A stretch of 64,000 bases of DNA from Clusia tigrina (lineage: Eukaryota > Arthropoda > Insecta > Diptera > Clusiidae). The stretch covers positions 125,706,275 through 125,770,274 of the forward strand of contig OV050031.1 of NCBI GenBank assembly GCA_920105625.2, in the 5' to 3' direction. A model generated the notes under the pieces. It did not search any database and was not told where the DNA came from. It saw nothing but the letters and a program-made list of their open reading frames with translations. Numbering within the stretch: the stretch's first letter is position 1; each line of letters starts with the position of its first letter. This document shows, piece by piece, positions 10,243 to 20,763 of this stretch. The translations under genes were made by a program, and so were the position numbers.

Positions 10243-12384
10243 ACTATCACTCACAGCGAGCAGACGTGGCTAGTTTTACTCCCTTGGCTTTGGTCGCAAC
10301 GTTAATCCTCAGTGCAAGTGTCAGTTCAAGGTACAGTTCCTACACAACGCACGTTGCAGTCGTTATGCTTAATACAATTTCATAATTTTTCTGCGTCTAC
10401 TTTTTTAATTAACTAGAATATTAATCAGAGGCAAGAGAACAAGTAATGACCTCCGGGATCCCCTTTTTTCGCGTTACTTACGGAAAGTCCAAGGAAAACA
10501 AAGGAAAAAACCACAAAAACTGGAGTTATCTTTCCGCGATCTACCCGTTCCATCAACTACTCCAACTAACTACATCGTTGTAGCATCAAAAAATTGTGAA
10601 AAGAAAATAACAGATATTTCGTGTTTTGCTATCAATCACCAGCCTATGCCTCATCACAAAAATTATATTAAAAATCACACCAACAAGAAATTAAAACCTA
10701 CTTGTTCTGGTAGATTCACATAAGGATGCTGAAGAGTTCCTAAAAGCAAATTCACTCACCGGTATTTGTGAAATCACGTGCACACTGCATGAATCACTAA
10801 ATTTTGTTAAGGGTACCGTATACGCTCCGTATTTAGGCACCATATCAGATGAGGAAATCATAAGGGAATTAAGTTCGCAAAAAGTGACAGGAGTGTATAA
10901 ATTCATGAAGATCCATGACGGGGTTCCAAATCGAAATTGAGTTGACTTTTCAACTATTCAGTTTGCCAACAAAAATTGACATGGCATGGCACTCTGTAAA
11001 AATTCGCGCACATTTTCCCTATCCAATGAAATGCAAATCATGCCTGTATTGAGGGCATAAGGCAATGCCCAAGATACCTACAACAGAAAGGGAGTCTAGA
11101 AATTCTAACAACAAAAAAATGCACATTGCGTGGGGCAAAAGAATTTTTTTGCTATTTTACTTTACGTTATTTTGGTGTGATGGAATACTGTTAAGAATAA
11201 AACTTACTGCAGACATATTGAAAGAATCGAAAGACTTGCGGCACAGTGCGTGACGGGGGCTTTGAGGGTAACACCAAACGATTGTTCTTAACACTATTCT
11301 CATTTTACCCACAATCGACCTCTTTGCGGAAGGAGTTGCGGAAGAATCGGCGGGAAGGTTACTGGCCACTAAACAATTCTTTTTCTAATCCTTCGGTCAT
11401 AGCTCTGCAAGTCGAAATCCCACTTACCTTGCGAAAACAAACAAAAACAACTATTGGAAAGGAGGGATGGCGTAGAGGTATGAATAAAAGCAAAACCTTC
11501 TACCTATTCCCAGGCGGCTCGAAAATAGCGGACGATGTTGCAGCTGGTGTCTACTTCCCCGAACTATATATCAAACAACCTTTCAGACTACCTAATTACT
11601 GCATTTTTCATGCGGCGGTTTTTGCACCATGGAAAGCCGCAGAGCTCGCCTGCATAACAGAAACTACGAACTTCACAATAAACTTCTACATAGATAACCA
11701 GGCTGCGAACAAAGCTATAACTTCATGTTGTGCATCTTCCAGAAATGTTCTGCAATGCAAGGTAGCAATAGATAGACTGACCACCAACCGGAAGCCACAT
11801 ATCTACTGGGTGCCAGGACATAAGAAGATAGAAGTATGGATGCCAATGCTAAAAGCGGAATCTTAGTTCCAAACGAGCAAGGAAGTAACTAAAAACTATC
11901 AATATCCGTAGTGAAGATGATGAGAAAAGTGAAAGCAAGGTAGAGTACTGCCACATGTAAAACCGCAAAGCACATGTGCAACCCGTAATGCACTCAGACC
12001 ACATTGATACTGGCACTTCCGAGGGAGGATTGCAGAACGGTAGTGGGAATACTGACAGGTCACTATATATCGGCGGTTCACGCTAAAATGATGGCACTCA
12101 CAAACAACAATGAATGCATAAATTGTGGCGAGCAAGGCACATAGGAAACTTTGGAGCATCTAGTATCTCTATGCTTTAATATATCTGGTAGCCCCCTGGT
12201 TTGAAGGACTAGCAGAGGTCGCACAATTTGAGAAAGTTTCGCTCTCAAGATTTGCTAAGAGTGTCTTTCTGTTTAACGATTCATACTATAGCTCTTAAAT
12301 TGATGTCCATCTGGCACCGTAAACCATATTGCAGGTCTATGTGTAGCCTTCACGGTCAGCCAGTCTAACCTAGTCTAACTTAAC
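10243..12384 (+). mobile_element. LOA/I-like LINE nested in the gypsy, internally deleted
   Basis: Plus-strand LINE. After a 5' leader comes ORF1-like sequence (10700-11150) with GVYKFMKIHDGVP, RLPTKIDMAWHSVKIR and a degenerate knuckle KCKSCLYxGHKAMPK. At about 11150 it jumps to the end of RT (ERIERLAAQCVTGALRVTP near 11215-11270), then RNase H (11246-11866) and a C-terminal Cys/His segment ECINCGEQ near 12115. The endonuclease and most of RT are absent. The 3' end has TAACCTAGTCTAACTTAACT near 12365-12385 and no long poly-A. Confidence 0.7.
11246..11866 (+). pseudogene. LINE RNase H ORF (206 codons)
   Basis: Open frame carrying the RNase H domain of the LOA-like LINE, which removes RNA from the RNA:DNA hybrid. 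Visible signatures are LFPGGSKIADDVAAGVYFPE (where TDGS is expected, so the first catalytic Asp is replaced), WKAAELACI, FYIDNQAANKAI with a conserved Asp, and IYWVPGHKKIE. The reverse-complement copy at 41219-41839 differs at two codons. Although open, the first-motif loss and the missing rest of ORF2 make it a fossil. Confidence 0.7.
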
Positions 12385-12625
12385 TTATAGATGGCACAAT
12401 GATTTTCTCCAAAACCATAAAAGAATTCTTCGAATATATTGAAATAAAATAAAAATAGTCTTGGAAGGTAACATGCGTCTTAGCAAAGAGAAAAGCAATT
12501 TTTTTAATATTGAAACAAACTTTTTAGGATATATTGTAGCAGAAAAAGGATCAAGAACAGCACACGAAAAAATAAAAACAATAAAAGAATACCCGGACCC
12601 AAAAACATAAAGAAAGTTAAGCGAT
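12385..12625 (+). pseudogene. Errantivirus-type RT C-terminal fragment
   Basis: Plus-strand reading gives DGTMIFSKTIKEFFEYIEI just after the YxDD position, then MRLSKEKSNFFNIETNFLGY and AEKGSRTAHEKIKTIKEYP in shifting frames. This is the segment between the RT catalytic box and the connection domain of 17.6/297-like gypsy elements. Frameshifts and stops are present in both arms. Confidence 0.6.
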
Positions 12626-13340
12626 CTTCTCATCGCTTTGAAGAAAGTGCTGTTCCACGGATGCAGCACTCTGCTGTAATCGCTGCTACATATTCGCCTC
12701 GCTTTGCTGAAGGGCCTCTTTGGCGGATTTGGCATTTTATTGTATATTATATTTTCATCGCTTTACTGAAATTTCAGCTCAATTGCCCCGATAGATGTGG
12801 TCATGTTGTTACCCGTATTAGCTCCTTACGGTGTTTGTTCGTTTCGAGATGTCATTGGTTCATCAAATTTAAATTAATGCTCATCGACTCATTGAATACT
12901 CTCACAACTCTAGTAAAGTGCGGTATGAATTATTATCGCTCAGTTTGTAAGTTGGATAAAGTTCAAAATAAAATGTGTTAAATACGAGAGGACGTTCCAT
13001 TGGCACTTTTGTTCAGCAGTTATTAAGTACTGCAGAGATTTTGGTGTGTTACTTAATACATTAAATTATAAACGTTTCAAATATAATTGCCACTAAAGTA
13101 AAAAGCCAAAACTAATAAATTTTTAACCCGTAAGTTCACGAAAATGAGTGTTTTGCGATCGACTCAGCGCGAGAATAACAATACTCAAACATTTGAAGAA
13201 GCAGCAATAGGCACATCAAATCAAACAACCTGATTTACCTCCAGTGCACTCTTTCCGCACGATCAAACGAAACGCAGCGGCTATGCATAACTGTCGCATA
13301 ATATAGCCAAAGAAGACTAAGAAAAGACATTCATTTCCCT
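12626..13340 (+). other. Unassigned segment with leader-like sequence
   Basis: No element identified. It holds a 106-codon frame (12661-12981) with no recognisable motif that I regard as chance, and the short ORF at 13144. The stretch 12990-13140 reads like an LTR-element leader, but no LTR ends or primer-binding site could be fixed. Confidence 0.3.
13144..13233 (+). pseudogene. Short ORF, stopped early in the left arm (29 codons)
   Basis: Starts MSVLRSTQRENNNTQTFEEA and ends at a TGA at codon 30. In the right arm (39795-39941, minus) the same codon is TGC and the frame continues to 48 codons. It may be the N-terminus of a lost gag or a stand-alone small ORF; I do not recognise it. Confidence 0.3.
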
Positions 13341-13414
13341 CCAAATTTATTTACCGTTGCGACCATTTTTTTTTGGTTACACGTATAGTGGATGTGAATT
13401 TATTGTGTTTGTTG

Positions 13415-13450
13415 TACGTATACGTATATACGTATAACGTATATACGTGC
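13415..13450. repeat. ACGTATA-type self-complementary cluster
   Basis: Repeated ACGTATAC/ACGTATATACGT units form overlapping perfect palindromes of up to 12 bp. The right-arm copy (about 39635-39670) has small indels here, suggesting instability. Confidence 0.6.
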
Positions 13451-13459
13451 GGGTTGTCA

Positions 13460-14602
13460 TGTTTGTGTAGTAAAGTGGTGAATAACAAACAGCTGTTTTT
13501 GTTTACAATTTTTTGCTGGTCTAAAATCAAGAAAACATTTTATGGAATATATTATTTCGTATTGTAGAAAATATTATTAGTAGTGTTACAAATAGTGGAT
13601 GGTGTCAAATGAAACGCTGCATTATATTATTTCGAAGCATTGCGGACTCTGGACTGAGAAAATATGCAAAATATGTAAAATCCAGTACATTAAAAAAGTG
13701 TATTTAATAAATACTTGAATTTTTATTATTCTTAATTTTTGCAAACTGTTTGCTAATTTGATGGGAGTTATGAAAGATGACGCTGGAAAAAAGCATGAGA
13801 TGTATTCAGCCTATATAGAAAAGCGAAAACTATTTGATATAAATAACTATTTAAATAAATAAATAAGTAATAAATAAGTTTTTTAAAAGTAAATAATTTT
13901 ATTATTAATTTTGCACTTTCCACACCACCCAGGGGGTATGCAGTGGTGCGTTACCGAGTAAATTTTTCATTTGGATGCTCGGTTCCCCTATCGGCCTATT
14001 TCACCCATTACAATATATTAAATTACTATTAAAATAAAAATAATAAAAACCAATTTGTATAAGTAGATGATATAAATTTAATTAAAGATTAAAACTATAT
14101 AATAATAATAAAATGTAACAAAAAAGAACAAAAAATAAAATATATCACAATATTAAAATAAATTTATAACACAAAATAATCATAAAATGTAACAAAAAAG
14201 AATAAAAAATAAAATATATCACAATATTAAAATAAATTTATAACACACAAACTATTAATACATTATAATTTTATTTAATATATAAATTACTTACATATAT
14301 TCACACATGCATGTACATTCAGTATTCCACACTGCATATACTAATGATAAAGGAAATGACTAGAATAAGCTAGATTTGTTTTGGTGGGGTTTTGAAAAAA
14401 CTGTTAATTACAGTAGAATGGATTTATTAAAATAATTTATTAAGAGCAAAAATAGTCGAAACACTTTGCAATCGCAAAAAAAATCCCTAGACTTTGCTTC
14501 AATAAATGCTATACAATGCTTAGATAATAGCCAACATTAAAAAATGTAAGACAAATAAAAGAATGTGTACCGAAATTTAATAGAGTATGCCTTTAGATTC
14601 AT
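13460..14602. other. AT-rich region with no gene
   Basis: Mostly A/T with one GC-richer island at about 13915-14015 (ACCACCCAGGGGGTATGCAG onward), then the 74-bp tandem repeat. No coding frame of note. The island is conserved in the right arm near 39070-39170. Confidence 0.45.
14110..14257. repeat. Two-copy 74-bp tandem repeat
   Basis: The unit beginning AAAATGTAACAAAAAAGAA is repeated at 14110 and 14184 with about one difference. Both units are also present in the right arm at 38828-38975, so the tandem arose before the palindrome. Confidence 0.8.
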
Positions 14603-15127
14603 TTATAAGTGTTGAATACACAAAATTTTTGGTCTGAAATTTGGCTGTTTTGATTCTCTGTTATGGAACTTTAACAGGAAATATATTCTGACCTTAATCA
14701 AAAAAGCTAACAGAACATCAGTATTGCAATTAATACAACACTCAATATCTTCAACTGACAGTTCAGGAGCAGGAACTTCTACACTACTACACTCATGTGC
14801 GATGTGGAACTCCAATTCCCTAATTTTCCTGTCTCTACATTCTATGGTCTTCTCCTTTTCTTCTAGTTGTTTTTTCAATATATCTATCTGATATTTAAGA
14901 CTGCTAATTTCGTCTATAACAAATCTACCTATAACTGATGCAAGACCTGGCAGACCTGCCAAAAAATTATTCAATAATTCTTCTTCTTCTTCTGAAAAAA
15001 TTATTACTGTGGCATAACCACATACGCAATTGCAACTAATGTGGTAACTTGTCTTGTCAATAAATTCGTTACAAAAATAATCTTCATTATATAATATATA
15101 AATATATTTGTAAGCTGAAGAAAGCAT
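14603..15127 (-). CDS. Unrecognised coiled-coil ORF, left-arm copy (174 aa)
   Basis: Longest frame in the element-free part of the arms. The N-terminus is hydrophobic and Tyr/Cys-rich, an acidic run EEEEELL follows, then a clear coiled coil (about residues 70-110) with heptad-like EISSLKYQIDILKKQLEEKE, then a Cys pair CINC and a basic end. A possible 3' splice site (TTTTTTCAG) lies directly before the acidic run and a GT donor follows DVLLAFLIK, so the real product may be an internal exon of about 110 codons. The right copy differs by one 2-codon insertion in a TA tract and three substitutions. Function unknown; a retroelement ORF1 is one alternative. Confidence 0.4.
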   Translation of the reverse strand: MLSSAYKYIYILYNEDYFCNEFIDKTSYHISCNCVCGYATVIIFSEEEEELLNNFLAGLPGLASVIGRFVIDEISSLKYQIDILKKQLEEKEKTIECRDRKIRELEFHIAHECSSVEVPAPELSVEDIECCINCNTDVLLAFLIKVRIYFLLKFHNRESKQPNFRPKILCIQHL

Positions 15128-15864
15128 TTAATCCAAATACTCGGCGAATTTGCATGGAAAATTTTGAGGAAAAGTTCATAGACTAGAATTTGTAGGTTGA
15201 AATGGGTAAGTAATTTTTATTGAAAATATATTAATCAATTGTTATTAATTAATCTATAATAAAAAAGTGGTCGCTTCACTTCTACAGGAGTCAAGTTTAA
15301 TATTTTATTTATCTATTTTAAGTAAATAAACCTAACAAAATTTAAGCCTTTGTATTTATTACTACATAAATATGCATGCATATGTGTATCTGTAACTATC
15401 TATGAACCCAAATATATAAATAAAGAAATTAAAATTCTAAAATAAATACATATATACATAATACAAAATTATTTCCGTTTATATTCCCATTGCCGCACCA
15501 AAACACTAATAACAACTTTCACGGCACACATTTAACCAACAAATTACTGAATAAAGCAAAAATTTCAATGCCAAATCAATTGAAATATATTATTTTACAT
15601 TTATTTATATAAATATTATCATAAAATGCGATAAATATTAAAATATTCAATATTAAAGACAAATTACCACATTTCTCATAGAAAAATATATACGAGTACC
15701 TTTTGGCTATTCTCTCATTTCGTATGTGCCTTGTGACGAGTTGCGCAGAGGGAGGACATTTTCGTACCAGCATTGGAGCAATCTTCTATTCTATCTTTCT
15801 GGAGCGGCACTCAGCTATTAATAGTGGCGTTTGTCGGTGTGAAATACGATCTTATTCGTGTGGG
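15128..15864. other. AT-rich, no gene; contains dispersed repeat
   Basis: No convincing coding frame. Part of this stretch (about 15480-15690) is related to 63500-63780 outside the palindrome. Confidence 0.45.
15480..15690 (-). repeat. Dispersed AT-rich repeat, left-arm copy
   Basis: In reverse complement this matches the right arm at about 37390-37600 and, more diverged, 63500-63780 outside the palindrome. Shared strings include ATTTCAATTGATTTGGCAT and GTGCCGTGA. Confidence 0.6.
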
Positions 15865-17033
15865 GCACGAACTCGCCGTGGCATTTTTGAGAGTCCCTAA
15901 TGTAAAGTAACTAAAAAGCAATCAGCTTACTCAAATATTCTCCTCGCCTCACTGCTCTTTTGGCCCTAACTTTTGTTGTGTAACATACCCGCACTCACCA
16001 CTTTACCTTTTCTTTTTTCAAAATATGACACTCTCATTTTGAAATTGCGAGAATGCCGTGGCGAAAAGCGGTATTGAACGCTAAAATTGTAGTCGGAACA
16101 ATGAGTTGATAACATTCCTTAAGTAATTATAACCTATAGTAGGTGTCTCAACGAGTGCTTTGCCTGCCAACATATTGTATCCTGGTGCTTTTTTGTGGTT
16201 TATTCGTGTTTTAATTAAATTAATTATTTCTGTTGTGTTAGTTTTCTTTATTTTGGTTGTAATGTCTATCTGGAAGTGATCGCATTTTTCAATATATTTA
16301 TCTTCGTCATTTGATAGGACTTTTTCAAAGTATTGACCTGTCGTAGTGGGGGCTGATGCCTTTTCTGAGTTTTTAATTTCTTTTTGCATTTCCATAATGT
16401 TAGTATCAAGTAGGCGTCAAGTGTTTTCGGTAATTTGCAAATTCTATATTTTGTCTTTTAGTTAATATTCTTTAGTTTTTTGCAGGCTATATTTAAATTG
16501 TGTTTATCCTCAGAAGATCTAGTTAGCTGTCACCTCTTTCTCAGCTTTCGCTTCTCAATGATTTTCTTTCTTATGAAAATATCCGTTGTAGGTTTATTAC
16601 TTCCAAATTTATGCCGTTGGCTTGATTTGATTCCTGCGTCTAGGACTACATCGTTGAAGTGAATAATGGCACGTTCAATGATTAATTGCGTTTTCAGTGT
16701 GGTGTACATCCCCAGTTGATTTTCAATATGCTGTCTATACTCATTCCAGTTTGTTTTGTGGTTAAAGATCTTAGCTATTGGTTCTATGGGTTTGATGTCA
16801 GTTGTGTACTCAATTATTATCGGAGAGTGGTCTGAAGAAAGTTCATAACAAGCTTTAATTTTTAATTGGTTACACTTTATGTTTTTTGTTACGCTAAAGT
16901 CGATAATATCTGGTGTCTTTTCCTATATGTTGGCCAATATGTGGGTTCACCTAAGGTTAAAAATTTGCAGTTATTTTTGTTTATAGCATTAATCAGATTT
17001 CATCCTTTTCTATTGGTTAGCCTAGATCCCCAG
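15865..17033. repeat. 1,169-bp tandem duplication, unit 1
   Basis: Exact direct repeat with 17034-18202, starting at GCACGAACTCGCCGTGG. It covers LINE sequence plus about 215 bp beyond its end. The right arm has one copy. The junction (CCCCAG joined to GCACGA) shares only one or two bases with the flanks, so it looks like a microhomology event. Confidence 0.95.
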
Positions 17034-18415
17034 GCACGAACTCGCCGTGGCATTTTTGAGAGTCCCTAATGTAAAGTAACTAAAAAGCAATCAGCTTACT
17101 CAAATATTCTCCTCGCCTCACTGCTCTTTTGGCCCTAACTTTTGTTGTGTAACATACCCGCACTCACCACTTTACCTTTTCTTTTTTCAAAATATGACAC
17201 TCTCATTTTGAAATTGCGAGAATGCCGTGGCGAAAAGCGGTATTGAACGCTAAAATTGTAGTCGGAACAATGAGTTGATAACATTCCTTAAGTAATTATA
17301 ACCTATAGTAGGTGTCTCAACGAGTGCTTTGCCTGCCAACATATTGTATCCTGGTGCTTTTTTGTGGTTTATTCGTGTTTTAATTAAATTAATTATTTCT
17401 GTTGTGTTAGTTTTCTTTATTTTGGTTGTAATGTCTATCTGGAAGTGATCGCATTTTTCAATATATTTATCTTCGTCATTTGATAGGACTTTTTCAAAGT
17501 ATTGACCTGTCGTAGTGGGGGCTGATGCCTTTTCTGAGTTTTTAATTTCTTTTTGCATTTCCATAATGTTAGTATCAAGTAGGCGTCAAGTGTTTTCGGT
17601 AATTTGCAAATTCTATATTTTGTCTTTTAGTTAATATTCTTTAGTTTTTTGCAGGCTATATTTAAATTGTGTTTATCCTCAGAAGATCTAGTTAGCTGTC
17701 ACCTCTTTCTCAGCTTTCGCTTCTCAATGATTTTCTTTCTTATGAAAATATCCGTTGTAGGTTTATTACTTCCAAATTTATGCCGTTGGCTTGATTTGAT
17801 TCCTGCGTCTAGGACTACATCGTTGAAGTGAATAATGGCACGTTCAATGATTAATTGCGTTTTCAGTGTGGTGTACATCCCCAGTTGATTTTCAATATGC
17901 TGTCTATACTCATTCCAGTTTGTTTTGTGGTTAAAGATCTTAGCTATTGGTTCTATGGGTTTGATGTCAGTTGTGTACTCAATTATTATCGGAGAGTGGT
18001 CTGAAGAAAGTTCATAACAAGCTTTAATTTTTAATTGGTTACACTTTATGTTTTTTGTTACGCTAAAGTCGATAATATCTGGTGTCTTTTCCTATATGTT
18101 GGCCAATATGTGGGTTCACCTAAGGTTAAAAATTTGCAGTTATTTTTGTTTATAGCATTAATCAGATTTCATCCTTTTCTATTGGTTAGCCTAGATCCCC
18201 AGTCAGTGTGTTTTGCATTCAGATCTCCATTTAAAAAGAATCTTCGCCAAACGTCTTTATGTATTCATCATATTGATCCGTCCTTATTAGGTGTCTGGGG
18301 GGACAGTAACTGAGGAGATGGGTATTGGCCCACTTGTATCCTCAATTTGCACAGTAGTGGATTGAATATGTGATGTTGCATATGGTTGCCTTTCATAGTG
18401 AATTTATTATGCTAG
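16081..18415 (-). pseudogene. Jockey LINE endonuclease-to-RT segment, left-arm copy (duplicated)
   Basis: Minus-strand jockey sequence running from the endonuclease (VYCPPRHLIRTDQYDEYIKT equivalent near 18270-18330 and NAKHTDWGSRL near 18190-18225) through the linker (NHKTNWNEYRQHIENQLG) to the start of RT fingers (NHKKAPGYNMLAGKALVETP at 16081-16395 and again at 17250-17564). Because of the tandem duplication the linker and RT start occur twice. The RT palm is absent: the element is cut just after the fingers at about 16081. It is the downstream part of the jockey LINE whose ORF1 lies at 22661-25047. Confidence 0.75.
17034..18202. repeat. 1,169-bp tandem duplication, unit 2
   Basis: Second copy of 15865-17033. 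The frames at 17250-17564 (104 codons) and 17649-17831 (60 codons) are identical to those at 16081-16395 and 16480-16662, and I saw no base differences between the units. It is either very young or an assembly duplication. Confidence 0.95.
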
Positions 18416-18461
18416 CTGTCCCAAAATGTCTTTAAGTTCATTACTGTTAAGTATTAAGTTA

Positions 18462-19278
18462 AAGCGTGGTGGTCGCAACCACAGCAACAACAACGAGTGT
18501 GCGCGAATTTCGTCCGCATCTTGACGGCTGGAGGAACTGGATGGAGGTATTGGACTCCCATTTTATCGAAATTTCGTATCAAGAAGACCAAGTGAAGCGA
18601 TCAGTTTTATTGTAAGCCATCGGTATGGAGGCCTACGGGTTATTAAGGGATTTGTGTGACCCTGATTTGCCCGCAAGCAAGACATATGACCAGCTGTGTG
18701 CGCTTCTGGAATTACATTATTCGAAAATTGTGATTGTGTTTAGGGAGCGCAAATCGTTTTTTGCAGCATCGCGCGATAAGAGCGAAGCAGTTTCGGTATG
18801 GTACCCCAAGTTATAGAGGTTAGACATGGATTGCAAATTTAGCAGCCTGCTAAATGAATTCGTCTTAAATAAATTTGTAACCGGACTGGAGGGAAGGTCA
18901 TTCGAAAGGTTATGCGAAGAGGACGAATCGCTAACAATGGAAAAAGCACTCAATATCGCTATGATTGTGGAGGCGAAAGTCGCTGCACAGCAACAGCAAC
19001 AACACCTGCAGCTGGTAGAAGGAGATTTAGCGGTCAACGCAATAGCTCAACGAACCGCTAGAACATCCAAAGGCAAACGAGGTCAAGGCCGTGACAAGGG
19101 CAAAAGCGTAGAGAGTAGCAGCAAAGAATATAGTTACAACAGCAGTAGCAACAAAAGAGGAGTACAGGAAAAGTGCAGGCATTGCGGTTGGAGAAATCAC
19201 ACGAGCGCAAACTGCAAGTACAGGAATAAGACGTGTAATAAATGCGGAAGAAGTGGCCATTTGAAGAAAATAGTTTAA
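18462..19278 (+). pseudogene. gypsy-1 gag, left-arm copy with 37-bp deletion
   Basis: Capsid-nucleocapsid precursor. The first codons are lost. Readable parts are DGWRNWMEVLDSHFIE, MEAYGLLRDLCDP, KFVTGLEGRSFERL, a Gln-rich run, and two zinc knuckles: CRHCGWRNHTSANC and CNKCGRSGHL. In-frame stops (TAA at about 18613, TAG at about 18814) are shared with the right arm. The second knuckle loses its final Cys here through a private 37-bp deletion at about 19261; the right arm retains GHLASVC. Confidence 0.8.
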
Positions 19279-19346
19279 ATAATTTTTAAATTTTTAGTGT
19301 CTCTGATGCATCTCGGTCCCCAGCATTTTCTTCATCCACCCCATTT

Positions 19347-19807
19347 ATGGTAGCTGCAGAGGTCAATGGTGTTGAGTTGGACTGCATGTTGGATTCAGGT
19401 GCAGCGTGTTCACTACTATCGAAGCTGGATTTTGATAAATATTTCGCACAAGAAAGGCTCGAGGTGTGCAACGACAATTTTTCACCTACAGCGGCAAGGA
19501 TATTGCAACTTTGGGTGAGTTTAGTGCTAAAATTAAGTGTCGCGGTCAGTCGCATACAATTAGGCTAATAGTGAGTGAAACGCGGAGCCCACCAATTTTC
19601 GGTAGGGATTTTATGTCAAAATACGGAATGGGGATAAATACAATTAACGGATCAGTTAATATTGTAAATAGTTTTAAAAAAAAATTTAATTCTGTTTTCA
19701 ATGGGGGTTTAGGTAGATATACCGGGAGTAAAGTTAAGCTAGAGTTGGAGGAGATGCTAAGCCGGTATTTTGCAAGCCTAGATCAGTGCCGTTGGCATGG
19801 AAAGTAA
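19347..19807 (+). pseudogene. gypsy-1 protease region, left-arm copy
   Basis: Retropepsin with the active-site motif LDSGAACSLLSK (D-S-G-A) in the frame 19347-19568. It continues after a frame change in 19466-19807 with PPIFGRDFMSKYG, matching the usual I-x-G-R-D/N-x-L flap-to-C-terminus segment. The frame change near 19480 is common to both arms. It would process the Gag-Pol precursor if intact. Confidence 0.75.
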
Positions 19808-20763
19808 AGGTAGAAGATCAGATTAGCGAATTGGTGGCGAAAGGTGTGTTAGTACCGGTCGATAATTCCGATTGGGGTACGCCTTTGGTACCGGTCCTAA
19901 AGGCAAATGGAGACTTGCGAATTTGCGGTGACTACAAGCCAACAATAAATAAGAATTTAATGGCTGTTAAGTATCCATTGCCAAGAATAGACGAGATATT
20001 TGCGTCTGTAAAAGGGCCTTATTTTTCGAAATTGGATTTGTCAAATGCGTACAACCAATTGGAATTAGACGAGTCGTCGCAGCTTTTGTGTGCGTGGAGT
20101 ACGCATATCGGCATTTTTAAAGTAACTTGATTACCTTTTGGGGTAAAGCCGGCAGCTGCAATATTCCAGAGGACAGTTGAGAATATTTTGCGAGAGATTC
20201 CCAACGTAGTAAATTATTTGGACGATATAGTCATATCTGGGGCGACCTTCGAGGAGCACAAGAGCACATTAGAAAAGGTACTTAGCAGGTTGGAAAAAGT
20301 CGGTTTACGGTTGAACGAGAGCAAACGCGTTTTCTTTGGAAAAAAAATTTCATACTTAGGTTTTGATATAACTCCAGAAGGATTATCGAAGAATAGAGAA
20401 ATAATTCTATCGGTAGTTGAGGCACCTGTCGCTAAGAATGTATCTGAAGTGAGAGTTTTTGTGGGATTGGTAAACTATTACTCTAAGTTCATTCCCAACT
20501 TTGCTAATAAAATGGAGCCACTATATGCGTTGTTGCGTAAGAATTCAAAATTCAGTTGGACAAAAGCAAGTCAGGAAGCCTATAAAACTTTAAAGAAGGA
20601 GATCACATCTGATAGGTTTCTGGCGCCCTTTGAACCTAGCCATCCAATAATATTGGAAACGGATGCTTCAAATGCGGCAGTGGCTGGAACTCTTTCACAT
20701 GTGTATCCTAACGGCAGTGTTAAACCCATTGCTTTTATTTCTCGAGCGCTCACCGCAGCGTAG
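19786..20763 (+). pseudogene. gypsy-1 reverse transcriptase, left-arm copy
   Basis: Classic Ty3/gypsy RT: EDQISELVAKGVLVP, the DWGTPLVPVLKANGDLRICG box, KYPLPRIDEIFASV, YFSKLDLSNAYNQLELDE (catalytic Asp of motif A), LPFGVKPAAAIFQ and the catalytic YLDDIVI box at about 20213. The frame is split at 20128-20130 by a TGA where the motif normally reads VTRLPFG; the same TGA is in the right arm. The connection continues with GLVNYYSKFIPNFAN. Otherwise well preserved. Confidence 0.9.

Larger units (their letters stand above)
9240..12625 (+). mobile_element. Gypsy element of errantivirus type, interrupted, left-arm copy
   Basis: Plus-strand gypsy remnants on both sides of a nested LINE. 9240-10240 carries gag and protease traces; 12385-12625 carries the end of RT. 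The style resembles the 17.6/297 group. Most of RT, all of RNase H and integrase, any env-like ORF and recognisable LTRs are missing. The LOA-like LINE at 10243-12384 occupies the gap. Every part has stops, so this is a fossil. Confidence 0.6.

Noticed and set aside
12661..12981. 106-codon plus-strand ORF as a gene
   Set aside because: No motif, odd composition, and the opposite strand at the same place has an equally long frame (12385-12735); likely chance.
13370..13460. ACGTATA cluster as a CRISPR-like or regulatory array
   Set aside because: Simple self-complementary repeat in a eukaryotic AT-rich region, with no spacers and no sign of a regulated gene.
16081..17564. Identical 104-codon ORFs as a conserved gene pair
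   Set aside because: They are the same LINE RT finger fragment carried by the tandem duplication.
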